NCBI GenBank assembly: GCA_035712145.1
Contig: DASTBI010000159.1
Location: 27,184-91,183 of the forward strand
Reading direction: 5' to 3'
DNA length: 64,000 bases
DNA from: Candidatus Eisenbacteria bacterium
Lineage (GTDB): Bacteria > Eisenbacteria > RBG-16-71-46
The notes beneath the pieces were generated by a model. The model worked only from the letters and a program-made list of their open reading frames with translations. It searched no databases and was not told the origin of the DNA. A program made the position numbers and the translations under genes. Positions 20,253 through 29,618 of the stretch are shown here, piece after piece. The stretch's first letter is position 1; every line of letters begins with the position of its first letter.

Positions 20253-21559
20253 TCGCCGATGGGACTCATGAGCACGAAGCGCCCGAAACCTTCGCGGTCC
20301 CCGAAGACAAAACGGCGAAACGGGTTGTTGTAGTACCAGATCTCCAGCTGTGGCGTGTCGGTGCCCGGAGCCCGAGTCTCCACCTGATCCGGCTGGCCAT
20401 GACGGATGTAGATCCGACCCATGTCGGACCGCCAGCCCGGGCCATAACCCTGGAAGTGGCGCTCGGCGTGATGGACGCGTCGAATGAATTCGATCAGAGC
20501 CTCATTGCGCGGCGTATCCGGTGTGGGATCGCGGCGCCGCCAGAACTGCTCCCACCCTGCGGCCTGCTGATCCACGGGAAGCGCTCGCAGTCGATCGACC
20601 TCCTCCGAGTTGGCGATGTAGCTCAGCGGCTCCAGGATGCGTTCGAAATCCTGCCCCTTGGGCGGACCGCTCTCCTCCACCTCGAACCTGCGCTCGACAC
20701 GCCAGCGCGAGCTCTTCTCGGCGAGCTCCACCTCGAACACGTAGGACCCCACGAAGAGATCCGTATTGAGAGGACCGAACAAGATGGGCTCGGCAGAGCG
20801 GCTGAGCGTGACCTGCTGGGATCCTTCCTTCAGCTTCTGGCCCATGTCGTCCATCAACCGGTACTTGAAGACATAGCGCCGCGGCCAGGCTCCGGGCCTG
20901 CGATCGAACAGCGAGGCCTGGGCCGTGAGCCGACTCACGTCGGCCCCGAACACGCGGGTGGGGATGAGACGAAACACGCCGCTCGAGTCGCGGACTCCGA
21001 GCTCGAGGTCCGAGAATCCCACGGGAATACGGGTGTAGTCGGGAACGGTGATGCGATCGCGCGCTCTCGATTGCGTGCCGCCATTCAGATCGCGCACCGA
21101 GACCGTCACCTCGTACGTGCCGGGCGGGATCTCGAGCTTGCGCCGCTCGACCGCGGCGGCACGCGGGGAGCGCGAGACGTCGAAGCTGCCGACGACGAAG
21201 CGGCGCTCCCAGACATCGCCGTAAAGCGGTCCGCCTTTCTGCGATTCGAACGAGATCGAGATCTCGATGTCGGCTGCGAACCGCGAGTCCGCCGGGGTCT
21301 TGAGCTGGACCCATTGCAGGCCTTGATAGGGAACCGTGACCGAGATGCCCATCGCGGGACGGCCTTCGGCATCCAGCGAGAGCACGAGGTCTGCGGTGAA
21401 ATCGGGAGGCTGTTCGGCTCGAAGAGGCGGGATCTCGGCCGCCTGCGCAGCCGGCGCTCCCAGGATGCGCCATGAGAGCCCGATCACCAGGGCAAGCTGG
21501 CATGATGGGAGCAGAATCCGCCGAAGAGCCAATGCGCGGACGACGCTAGCACAGGCCAC
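20249..21559 (-). CDS. GWxTD domain-containing exported protein
   Basis: A 436-residue protein. The GTG start at 21559 is preferred for GGAG 7 bases upstream and the signal peptide that follows (LALVIGLSWRILGAPAAQA); longer in-frame reading back to 21685 would overlap the divergent gene. The middle (about 50-300) holds two beta-sandwich-like segments. Near the C-terminus is the GWxTD-type motif GWRSDMGRIYIRHGQPDQVE, then WYYNNPFRRFVFGDREGFG. GWxTD proteins occur in Acidobacteriota and FCB-type genomes and have no established role. Coupling to an NlpC/P60 peptidase hints at an envelope function (inference). Confidence 0.82.
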   Translation of the reverse strand: MACASVVRALALRRILLPSCQLALVIGLSWRILGAPAAQAAEIPPLRAEQPPDFTADLVLSLDAEGRPAMGISVTVPYQGLQWVQLKTPADSRFAADIEISISFESQKGGPLYGDVWERRFVVGSFDVSRSPRAAAVERRKLEIPPGTYEVTVSVRDLNGGTQSRARDRITVPDYTRIPVGFSDLELGVRDSSGVFRLIPTRVFGADVSRLTAQASLFDRRPGAWPRRYVFKYRLMDDMGQKLKEGSQQVTLSRSAEPILFGPLNTDLFVGSYVFEVELAEKSSRWRVERRFEVEESGPPKGQDFERILEPLSYIANSEEVDRLRALPVDQQAAGWEQFWRRRDPTPDTPRNEALIEFIRRVHHAERHFQGYGPGWRSDMGRIYIRHGQPDQVETRAPGTDTPQLEIWYYNNPFRRFVFGDREGFGRFVLMSPIGE

Positions 21560-21664
21560 GGAAACGCTCCAAGCCCATCCGCACAAACTGCTTGACGGCC
21601 ATGACGATGCCCCTGGATAGTTCTTGCGCCGGGCGTCTTGGCCAGTTCGGCTCTGGAGTGGCGA

Positions 21665-24454
21665 TTGCCCAGGCTTCACCAGCATTTCCTTCTTCTATCG
21701 GCCGTTTGCGCCGCCTCCCTGGCGCTCCCGCGACCCGCTCGAGCGGTGATGCCCACCCGGGCCGGGAACGTCCCCGCAGTCGTGTCGCAGGCCTTCGACG
21801 ACGGCCGGTTCCAAGTCCCGTCGACTCCCGCCTTGGGGACCAGCATCGTCGCCGGGACCTGGTTCATCCCGGTCATCCTGATCGATTTCCCGGACCAGGG
21901 GCTGACCTACCCCAGCGCGCCAGAGTGGGACCGGGCCCTGTTCGACACCACCGGCGTGACGGCCACGGGATCGGTGTACGACTACTACAACTGGGTTTCC
22001 GGCAGCCGGCTCAAGATCATCGGCAAGGTCGTGGCCACCGTCCGCCTCGACGAGAGCAAGACATTCTATGCCGGCAATTCCTGGGGACTCGGCAATACGA
22101 CTCCGATGAACAGCGCGGGCGCCGTCCTCGAAGCCCTACGCAAGTGCGACACCCAGGTCAACTGGTCGGACTTCGACCGCGATCAGGACGGCTACGTGGA
22201 CATGCTGTGGGTGGTCCACTCGGGACTGGGCGGGGAGAACGTCGTCACGCGCCAGGATCTCTGGTCGATCACCTCTCGATTGACCAACTGGAGCGGAGCG
22301 GGATCCTTCACGACCAGCGACCTTATTCCCGGCACGGCGCTCAAGGTGCGCGTGGACCGTTTCACGATCCTCCCCGAGTTGTCGGCCTTCCGCGCAGGAT
22401 CTCGCGCGGAGATCGGCGTCTTCTGCCATGAGTTCGGTCACGCGCTCGGATTGCCGGACCTCTACGACACGGCGCCGCTCACGCATCCGCCGAACGTGGG
22501 GCCCGGAGGCTGGTCGTTGATGTCCACCGGCGCCTATGGAACGGACAGCCAGTCACCCGAGTATCCATCCCATCTCGGGGCCTGGCCGATGCTCTACCTG
22601 GGATGGCGCACGGCGGCCCGGCCCACGCGCGACACGCTGATGACGCTGACACCGATCGAGACGGGCGGGCAGATCCTCGAGCTCTGGTTCCAGGGGGAAT
22701 CCAATCCCGAGCACTTCCTGATCGAGAACCGCCAACGGCTCGGCTTCGATCGCAACCTCCCGAGCGAAGGCGCCTTGGTCTATCAGGTCGACGACGCGCA
22801 GATCGCGGCCGGCATCCCTTCCAACCGGGTGAACAACGGCTTCTTCCCCGCGCTGAGGATCATCGAGGGCGATGGCCGGACCGATCTCTTCCAGGGGATC
22901 AACCGCGGGGACCCCGCCGATCCGATGCCCGGCAGCTCCGGCATCACGCGCTGGGCCGACGACACATGGCCCAACACTCGATCGCGGCTCGGCAACATCA
23001 CCAATGTCGCGCTGCGGGACATCGTCATGATCGGGGACAACGTCGGCTTCACGGCGCAGGTCCAGTCTCCGGGCTGGCTTCCCGCTCGAGTCCAGTCCAC
23101 GGCCTCGTACAACCCGATGCCGAGCACCGGCCCTGGCACGCGCGCGGTGATGCTCGAAGGGGGCGGCATCGTCGCGGTCGGCAGCGAATACCTCGGCGGC
23201 ATTCCGCAGGTCGTCGTTCGGACCCGGCATGCCGATGGCGTGTGGGAGACTCCCGTCACCATCAGCCAGTCCCTCACGGGCGCCGTGGAGCCCACCGTGT
23301 GCACCATCCCCGGCGGCGACATCTGCATCGTGTGGAGCGACGCGCGGCATGGTCCGCAGGAGCTCTATTTCCGCTCGCGCATCCGCGGCGTGTGGACTCC
23401 GGAGCGGCGACTGACCGACCTTCCAGGATTCTCCCGCGCGCCGGCGATGGTGGCTGACCACACCGGAAGCGTGCAGCTCGTCTGGCAATACAGCGACGGC
23501 AATGGAGTCCGGATCTACTTCATGCGCTTCACCTACCTCTCCCCTTTCGGCGACCCCTGGCCGGTCTCCGCCCCCGGCACGGTGCCCGACATGCCGGCGT
23601 TGGCGCTCGCTCCGGACGGATCGAGCTATGCGCTGTGGGTGGACCAGGGCGGCAGCCAGGTCGGCGTGTGGTTCGCGCACTGCCATCCGGACTCCGGCGT
23701 GCGCCCGGCCCGGCGACTCATCCAGCCGCAGGGCGGCGTCCTTCCGACCGTCCACGCCATGGTGGACCAGCAGGGCAATCTGAACGCTCTGTGGGCCACG
23801 ACGGGCGGAGGCGGCAGCGAGCTCCATTTCCACCAGCGCGCCGGGTTCTTCATCCGCGACACGGTGCTGGTGCGTCGCGGTCAGCCGATCCAGGACTTCA
23901 TGATCGCCGAAGATCCCGCGGGAGGCGTGCACGTCGTCATGGAGGCGGCCACCTCCGGGGCCTTCCAGGTCCTCTACAAGGCATGGCGCTCGAATGGTGG
24001 ATGGGACATGGGCAACACCGAGGTGACCGCTCGAGATGGCGTGGCGGTGCGACCCATGGTCCTCCTTCGCGATGGAACGTCGTTGACGGTGTTGTACACC
24101 GCCTACGTCCAGGGCATGCCGGTCTTCATGGAGCGCGATCGCAGGATGGTGCTTCAGCCACTGACCGCGGTGGACGATGAGCCGAATGTGGCGATCGCCG
24201 GAATCCGGGCCGGACCCAATCCACTGCGTGCCGGAAAGCGGCTATCGTTCCTCGGTCACGGCAGGCCGCCGCGGGGGACGCTCGATGTTTTCGATCTCCA
24301 TGGTCGCCGAGTGGCTCGCGCGACCTTCAGGACGACATCCGAAGGCTGGCGCGCGGAGGTTCCGGGAAGCGAGACCTCGTCCTGGACGCCTGGCGTCTAT
24401 TTCGCGCGTCACGAGGAAAGCTCGGCGCAGTTGCGGGTCGTCGTTCTGCGCTGA
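21665..24454 (+). CDS. M6-type zinc metalloprotease with C-terminal sorting-like domain
   Basis: Secreted protease of about 929 residues. Residues 1-27 form a signal peptide (LLSAVCAASLALPRPARA). The M6 (immune-inhibitor-A-like) catalytic domain has IPVILIDFPDQ, SVYDYYNWVSGSRL and the zinc site HEFGHALGLPD (about residue 255, fitting HExxHxxGxxD), followed by GGWSLMSTGAYG with the Met-turn. A beta-propeller-like middle (about 500-840) precedes a type IX/FlgD-like tail (AGPNPLRAGKRL, LDVFDLHGRRVAR, TPGVYFARHE). The TTG at 21665 has GGAG 6 bases upstream; TTG 21638 is an alternative. It is divergent from the GWxTD gene. Confidence 0.87.
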   Translation: MPRLHQHFLLLSAVCAASLALPRPARAVMPTRAGNVPAVVSQAFDDGRFQVPSTPALGTSIVAGTWFIPVILIDFPDQGLTYPSAPEWDRALFDTTGVTATGSVYDYYNWVSGSRLKIIGKVVATVRLDESKTFYAGNSWGLGNTTPMNSAGAVLEALRKCDTQVNWSDFDRDQDGYVDMLWVVHSGLGGENVVTRQDLWSITSRLTNWSGAGSFTTSDLIPGTALKVRVDRFTILPELSAFRAGSRAEIGVFCHEFGHALGLPDLYDTAPLTHPPNVGPGGWSLMSTGAYGTDSQSPEYPSHLGAWPMLYLGWRTAARPTRDTLMTLTPIETGGQILELWFQGESNPEHFLIENRQRLGFDRNLPSEGALVYQVDDAQIAAGIPSNRVNNGFFPALRIIEGDGRTDLFQGINRGDPADPMPGSSGITRWADDTWPNTRSRLGNITNVALRDIVMIGDNVGFTAQVQSPGWLPARVQSTASYNPMPSTGPGTRAVMLEGGGIVAVGSEYLGGIPQVVVRTRHADGVWETPVTISQSLTGAVEPTVCTIPGGDICIVWSDARHGPQELYFRSRIRGVWTPERRLTDLPGFSRAPAMVADHTGSVQLVWQYSDGNGVRIYFMRFTYLSPFGDPWPVSAPGTVPDMPALALAPDGSSYALWVDQGGSQVGVWFAHCHPDSGVRPARRLIQPQGGVLPTVHAMVDQQGNLNALWATTGGGGSELHFHQRAGFFIRDTVLVRRGQPIQDFMIAEDPAGGVHVVMEAATSGAFQVLYKAWRSNGGWDMGNTEVTARDGVAVRPMVLLRDGTSLTVLYTAYVQGMPVFMERDRRMVLQPLTAVDDEPNVAIAGIRAGPNPLRAGKRLSFLGHGRPPRGTLDVFDLHGRRVARATFRTTSEGWRAEVPGSETSSWTPGVYFARHEESSAQLRVVVLR

Positions 24455-24461
24455 CCCCCGC

Positions 24462-25478
24462 ATGCGCAGGGGGCCTTCGCGCTCGGCAACCGGCCGGGCT
24501 GACGGTTCGCCACTCGTGTTCGCCGCCATGGGCCCGCTTCTTCTCGGCGGCCTTCTTCCGCTGAGCCCCGACATCTCGAATCGCTGGTGCGTGGCCGGCC
24601 GCTGGACGTTTCCGGTGGGGGATCCCCTGGCCATCGGAAGCGCAGGGCCCTTCGGCGAGCAGCCCTTCCAGGTGACGCGCAACATCCAGAGCCGCGGCGA
24701 CCGGCACTCCGGCGCGGACATCTCCAATCGCACCGCCGGCGACACGGTTCGAGCCGCGGCCCACGGCATCGTGGTCGCCGCCCAGGACGCGGGCAGCGGG
24801 TACGGTCTTCATGTGGTTCTCGCCCACCGGCTTCCCGATGGAAGTCTGGTGATGAGCGTCTACGCGCATCTCGCGCGCGGGTCGCTGAACGTCTCTCCCG
24901 GCGAATCGGTGCTCATGGGCCGGCCGCTGGGACTCGTCGGAAGGTCGGGGACGGCGACGTCTCCGCATCTTCACTTCGAGGTCCGCAAGCCTTTCCTGTG
25001 GGACGAGCGCTGGGAGAAGTCACCGACGCTCGATCCAGTCCGGTTCGTCACCGCGGCGCTTCCGAGCCGAGAGCGGGATTCGACCTGGGCCCGCCCCTAT
25101 CTCCAGTGGGCGGAGTGCGCAGGCATCGTCACGCCCGGCGAGCACGGGGAGACCATGGTGACGCGGGAGCGCTGGAGGCGGGCGGTCGCCGCCGCAGGCT
25201 GCCGGGGGGAGGACCTGGTGGGTCCTCCTCCCCCGGCGCTTTCCGAGGCCGACGAGCCGGTGACCTGGCGCGAGATCGCCCGCGATCTGGACCGACTTCG
25301 AAAGGCCGGCCTCTGTCTGCCACGGGATACCACCGCCAACGCGCGACGGCGCTCCGATTGCGACCGGCGGCTGGGCATGCGGGATCCCTCGCGGGATCCC
25401 GATGAGCTGGGCGCGCGTCGTGCGCTTTGCACGATCGCGGAGCTCGCGCTCGTCATGAGCGACTTCTCCGGGCGCTGA
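24462..25478 (+). CDS. M23 (LytM-type) peptidase with C-terminal SLH-like region
   Basis: Probable peptidoglycan endopeptidase of 338 residues. It starts 7 bp after the metalloprotease stop; the ATG has no clear ribosome site, and a GTG inside the hydrophobic stretch (about residue 19) is possible. A signal-like segment lies at 18-37. The LytM domain spans about 60-190 with zinc ligands His82 and Asp86 (RHSGADISN), His136 (YAHLARG) and the HLHFEV pair His169/His171. After the domain, residues 205-245 (RPYLQWAECAGIVTPGEHG, then MVTRERWRRAV) resemble an S-layer-homology repeat, and a weaker copy may follow. The latter could anchor the enzyme to the envelope; this is my reading, not a database hit. 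Confidence 0.85.
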   Translation: MRRGPSRSATGRADGSPLVFAAMGPLLLGGLLPLSPDISNRWCVAGRWTFPVGDPLAIGSAGPFGEQPFQVTRNIQSRGDRHSGADISNRTAGDTVRAAAHGIVVAAQDAGSGYGLHVVLAHRLPDGSLVMSVYAHLARGSLNVSPGESVLMGRPLGLVGRSGTATSPHLHFEVRKPFLWDERWEKSPTLDPVRFVTAALPSRERDSTWARPYLQWAECAGIVTPGEHGETMVTRERWRRAVAAAGCRGEDLVGPPPPALSEADEPVTWREIARDLDRLRKAGLCLPRDTTANARRRSDCDRRLGMRDPSRDPDELGARRALCTIAELALVMSDFSGR

Positions 25479-25663
25479 ACCGAAGCCGCTCAGCCATGCA
25501 GTGCATGAGAGACGGCCGGGCACTCTGCATCTCGATCCCGCGACCCGCGGTCGCGCTTCGCACCGACGCCGCCCGGTGATGACCGCGTAACCCTCAAGTT
25601 TTGACGGCTTGGCGCCGATGACCGTCGCATCGCCGGGGGAACGCGGCCGCCCTGCCCTCTCCC

Positions 25664-25679
25664 TGGCATACCCACTGCT
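25664..25679 (+). promoter_or_regulatory. Sigma54-like -24/-12 element before the minor-pilin operon
   Basis: TGGCAT, five bases, CTGCT, with GG and GC at the standard 10-base spacing. The predicted start (about 25690) leaves only 7 bases before the pilin ATG, too short for a normal ribosome site, so this may be coincidental. The gap 25479-25696 otherwise holds one 7-bp hairpin (25549-25565). Confidence 0.3.
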
Positions 25680-25696
25680 TGTTCGTTGGGGACTCT

Positions 25697-26176
25697 ATGC
25701 TCAACGGGCGTTGCCATATTGCGAAATCTTGCTCGACCGGCTTCACGCTGGTGGAGGTTGCGGTCACCCTTCTCCTGCTCGGGCTCCTGTTCGCCCTCGC
25801 GGTGCCCACGGTGACCCAGCTCTCGGGCAGTTATCACTTGAAGACCGCGACCGAGAATCTGGCCGGGCAGATCCGGCTCGGACGTGAGCGCGCGATCGCC
25901 ACCGGCGTGAATCAGCATTTTCACTTCACGACGGTCAGCAACGGCGACTACTTCATCATCGATCACATGACCGCCCAGACCACGGGCAACTGGCGGTTTC
26001 CGAAGGGCATTCAATATTTCACCGGCGCCGGCACCATGTCGTGGATCGACATGACCACGGATGGCCGCGCCAAATGGGGCACCAGCCCGGCATCCGGCTT
26101 CATCATCCTCCAGGACCGGCGCGGCGTCCGCGACACGGTCAGCATCCAGGCTTCGGGCCTGGTGCTCACGCAATAG
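25697..26176 (+). CDS. GspH/FimT-type pseudopilin
   Basis: Minor type IV pilin or type II pseudopilin, 159 residues. A short leader ends at Gly, followed by the type III signal FTLVEVAVTLLLLGLLFAL (prepilin peptidase cleaves before Phe; Glu+5 present), then a FimT-like globular domain (LAGQIRLGRERAIATGV, typical of GspH). The ATG at 25697 is preferred over the upstream in-frame TTG 25679. It is the first of four consecutive pilin-type genes, an arrangement known for fimT-pilV-pilW-pilX minor-pilin operons that prime pilus assembly. Confidence 0.9.
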   Translation: MLNGRCHIAKSCSTGFTLVEVAVTLLLLGLLFALAVPTVTQLSGSYHLKTATENLAGQIRLGRERAIATGVNQHFHFTTVSNGDYFIIDHMTAQTTGNWRFPKGIQYFTGAGTMSWIDMTTDGRAKWGTSPASGFIILQDRRGVRDTVSIQASGLVLTQ

Positions 26177-26184
26177 GCCACGCC

Positions 26185-26601
26185 ATGCGCCCCCCGCGAA
26201 GCTCTGCCCAATGCCCAGGGTCGGACCGAGGCGTCACCCTGGTCGAGCTGATGATGGCGCTGGTCATCCTGTCGATCGGCCTGATGGCCGTGAGTCAGCT
26301 CTTCCCCGCGGGCACGCGCGGCCAGGTGCGCGACCGCCTGTTCTCGAGCGCCAACTACTACGCGCAGGAGAAGGTGGAGGAAGTGGCGGGCAAGGACTGG
26401 GCGGATCCAGAGCTCAGCATCGGTCGCCACCCCGTCGCCGACTTCGAGACGCTGGGAACGAACCGCACCTGGCTCCGCTTCTACCAGGTCGACGTCATGG
26501 CGGTCCCGCTCGACAACCTTCGAAAAGTCACCGTGACCGTGAACTGGAGATACCAGGACATGGATCGCTCGGTGAGCACCGTGACGTACGTGAGGCGATG
26601 A
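26185..26601 (+). CDS. PilV-like minor pilin
   Basis: A 138-residue prepilin with signal RGVTLVELMMALVILSIGLMA (cleavage after Gly, Glu+5) and the QLFPAGTRGQVRDRL segment characteristic of PilV-like proteins. It starts 8 bp after the preceding stop and overlaps the next gene. A minor-pilin priming or adhesion role is inferred from the operon. Confidence 0.87.
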   Translation: MRPPRSSAQCPGSDRGVTLVELMMALVILSIGLMAVSQLFPAGTRGQVRDRLFSSANYYAQEKVEEVAGKDWADPELSIGRHPVADFETLGTNRTWLRFYQVDVMAVPLDNLRKVTVTVNWRYQDMDRSVSTVTYVRR

Positions 26602-29600
26602 TGATGCCGCTGCCCAAGCACCTGATCCGAGGCCAGGGACGGCACGCTCCCCGCGGGTTCACGCTCATCGAGCTGATGATCACGCTGACCGTCCTCGCGG
26701 CGGTGATGGTGATCCTGCTGGTGATGATGCGCGCCGCACAGAGCAGCAAGGTGAGCACGTCGAACCAGATCGAAGCCTCGCAGGCTGCCCGCGTGGCGCT
26801 CGACATGCTGACCCGCGACCTGCGAAGCGCCGGTTACGGCGTGGATCGTTACTACGCCGCCGCCCCCCAGCCCCCCATCGCCTACATCGATTCGTTGCAG
26901 GTGCTGATCAACGCCGACCTGCAGCCCGCGACGGCAGGCACGGACACGGTGCCCAAGTCGCCGCTCGCCTACAACCCGAGCGGCTCACCGCGTCCCTTCC
27001 CGCTGAACGGCACCGTCTGGCAGCCGCCGATCAAGTACCGGCGTGGCGCCGAGGTCGTGCGCTGGACGCTGGACGTGGACAACGACGGGCAGGTCAACGC
27101 GAGCGACATCGCCCACGCGAACGGCATCGACGCGCGGCGGACCCCGAACCCCAACGACTACGTCCTGGTCCGGCAGATCTATGGCGATTCGACCGGCGAC
27201 ATCGCCAGCTACAACGGTGGCCAGACGGAGCGAGTGACCCTGGTGCGCCGGCCCGGCGGCACCGTTCCCGCGATGTTCCAGGTCTATCTGGAAGGAAGCA
27301 AAACGCCCTGGGACTGGTCGAACGGGCCACTGCCGGTCACCAAGCTCTCGGCGATCGAGCGCATCATGGTCGAGGTCGTCGCTCCCGCCGCACGACCCGA
27401 CAAGAAGGGCAACTACGCCGAGTCGCGCATGCGGACCGAGATCAACTCGATCCGCAACGTGCCCAACTTCGGCATGGAGGAGTATCCGGTCGACGGCTAC
27501 GTCTTCAACGACGTGAACGGCAACGGCACCCAGCAGGTCGCGACCGAGCCCGGGATCCCTGGCGCCTTCGTCAGGTGCGGCTCGTACTCGACCACGACCG
27601 CGGCCAACGGGTACTACCTGTTCCGGGTGCGCTCCGGCACCTATACCGTCAAGCACACCTCGGCCCCGGGTTACCATGGCACGAACACGCCGGACAGCAC
27701 CGTGGTCAATCTCGGCCCCGCCGCGAGCGCCACCGCCACCGTGAACTTCGCGGACGCGGCGACGCCGGGCGGCTGGGTCTACGTGATGACCTACGAGGAT
27801 TTGAACGCGGACGGTATTCGCGACGCCGGCGAGCCGGGACTCCAGAACGTGCGCCTCCAGATGTCGCCCGGCGGCGAGATCGGCTACACCGCCAGCTCCG
27901 GCACGGCCACGCTGTTCGCGGAGACGGGAAGCTTCACGGTGACCGCCTCCGCCCCCGATTCCTTCACGTTCACGACCCTCAATCCGGTCACGGGAAGCAT
28001 GACCGATGGAGGCTCGGCGTCCATCGAGTTCGGCCTCACCAAGACCGCGGTTGGCACGATCCAGGGCACCGTGTATCGCGACAACAACCGAGACGGCGTG
28101 ATGAACAGCGGAGAGCCCGGCATCGCCAACGTGTGGGTGGGCGTGACCAAGGATGGAGGTCTGACGATCCAGGGCTACAAGTACACCGACGGCGCCGGCA
28201 ACTACAGCGTCGACGTGCCGATCAACTCGCCGCCCGCGACCACCCCTTACGCGATCATGGTGATCATTCCGCCCGGCTTCTACCCGACATCGACCACTTC
28301 GATCTCGCCGATCTGGGTCACCGCGGGCTCGACTCAGACCAACAAGAACTTCGGCATGTCCGCTTACCAGGTCATCGTGCTCAACGCCAGCCGAGTCCTG
28401 AGCCTCGCCAGCCGCGACCTGATCGAGAAACAGGGCAGCGACAACGGCGGCACCGGCGCGCGGCGGGACCCTGACATCGTGCTGGGCGCCGATGCCGGCG
28501 GCACCGACAACGTATCGATCTGGTACAACCAGTACGACAGCACGCCGATCTTCGATCCCAACCCTTCGTATACCCGCAATGCGCCGCAATCGGTGCTGTC
28601 GGTCGCGCTCGACACCCTCGACAGCGACGTGCCCAAGGCGCGGCCCGATCTGGTCACGGGAACACGGAAGGCGACTCCCGGCAACTTCTTCGTCTGGCTC
28701 AACCAGAACTCGGGCGGCAACGAGGGCTATTACGGCACGACCTATAACCAGGCCTACACCACGTCCAATCTCGGCGACGTGCAGTCGGTGCTGACTCTCG
28801 ACTGCGCGGGATCGTCCACCAATGATCAGGTGGACATCCTGGTCGGGACCAAGTCGCCGACGGCGAACCAGGGCTCGGTCGAGCTGTGGCTCAGCAACAA
28901 CGCGACCACGCCCATCTACTCACGTCTCGAGACCTATCCGACCTCGGGAGGCCTGGCGGCGGCGTCCATGGGCGAGGTCAACGCCATGACCGCCGCCGAC
29001 GTGAACGGCGACGGCCTCAAAGATTTGATCGTAGGCACCAAGACCGGAAGCTACACCGGCCAGCTCATGATCTTCCGCAACAACGGCAAGTCCTCCGGTT
29101 CCTCGCGCTTCACCTTGGCGCAATCGTTCCCGTTGCTCGGCGCCGTGACCTGCATCGCCGCCACCAAAGTGGACTACGACTCGCTGACCGACATCATCGT
29201 CGGGCTCCAGACCGGCGTGGGCGCCGGGCAGCTCCAGGAGTTCAAGAACTTGATGTTCGCCGGCGTGATCAACTTCGCCTATCAGCGCTCCTACATCGCA
29301 CCGGGTATTCCGCTGTCGCTGGTGGCCGCCGACCTCGGCGGCGTGGTCGGGCACGACGACCTGGCCATGGGCTGGCGCGAGAACGAGACCAGCTACGTGG
29401 GCGGGCTCCGCGTCTTGTCGATGGACTCCGGCCGGCTGCCCGCGGTCGACAGCGACCCCTCCGCCGGCTCGGTGATCAACATGGTGCCGGCGCTGACCGT
29501 CAACAACTTCAACTTCGGGACACAACCCGTCACGCCGTTGCCGCCTTACCTCACCGATGTGGCCGCCGGCATCAAGGTGACAGCTCTGACGGGCGCCCTG

Positions 29601-29618
29601 GTGGTGTTCATCCGATGA
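26598..29618 (+). CDS. PilW-like prepilin fused to SdrD B-like domains and a beta-propeller-like region
   Basis: A 1006-residue chimera. Residues 1-50 are a prepilin leader and helix (RGFTLIELMITLTVLAAVM; Glu+5). Residues about 50-290 form a PilW-like domain (MLTRDLRSAGYGVD). Three CnaB/SdrD B-like modules follow with calcium-type loops: VFNDVNGNG (about 298), YEDLNADGIRDAGEPG (about 395) and YRDNNRDGVMNSGEPG (about 492). Residues about 610-970 carry FG-GAP/VCBS-like repeats (ADVNGDGLKDLIVGTKTG; DIIVGLQTG). Typical PilW is about 350 residues. Three consecutive ATGs (26598, 26601, 26604) are possible starts. Likely a pilus-tip adhesin (inference). Overlaps PilX by 4 bp. Confidence 0.9.
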   Translation: MMMPLPKHLIRGQGRHAPRGFTLIELMITLTVLAAVMVILLVMMRAAQSSKVSTSNQIEASQAARVALDMLTRDLRSAGYGVDRYYAAAPQPPIAYIDSLQVLINADLQPATAGTDTVPKSPLAYNPSGSPRPFPLNGTVWQPPIKYRRGAEVVRWTLDVDNDGQVNASDIAHANGIDARRTPNPNDYVLVRQIYGDSTGDIASYNGGQTERVTLVRRPGGTVPAMFQVYLEGSKTPWDWSNGPLPVTKLSAIERIMVEVVAPAARPDKKGNYAESRMRTEINSIRNVPNFGMEEYPVDGYVFNDVNGNGTQQVATEPGIPGAFVRCGSYSTTTAANGYYLFRVRSGTYTVKHTSAPGYHGTNTPDSTVVNLGPAASATATVNFADAATPGGWVYVMTYEDLNADGIRDAGEPGLQNVRLQMSPGGEIGYTASSGTATLFAETGSFTVTASAPDSFTFTTLNPVTGSMTDGGSASIEFGLTKTAVGTIQGTVYRDNNRDGVMNSGEPGIANVWVGVTKDGGLTIQGYKYTDGAGNYSVDVPINSPPATTPYAIMVIIPPGFYPTSTTSISPIWVTAGSTQTNKNFGMSAYQVIVLNASRVLSLASRDLIEKQGSDNGGTGARRDPDIVLGADAGGTDNVSIWYNQYDSTPIFDPNPSYTRNAPQSVLSVALDTLDSDVPKARPDLVTGTRKATPGNFFVWLNQNSGGNEGYYGTTYNQAYTTSNLGDVQSVLTLDCAGSSTNDQVDILVGTKSPTANQGSVELWLSNNATTPIYSRLETYPTSGGLAAASMGEVNAMTAADVNGDGLKDLIVGTKTGSYTGQLMIFRNNGKSSGSSRFTLAQSFPLLGAVTCIAATKVDYDSLTDIIVGLQTGVGAGQLQEFKNLMFAGVINFAYQRSYIAPGIPLSLVAADLGGVVGHDDLAMGWRENETSYVGGLRVLSMDSGRLPAVDSDPSAGSVINMVPALTVNNFNFGTQPVTPLPPYLTDVAAGIKVTALTGALVVFIR

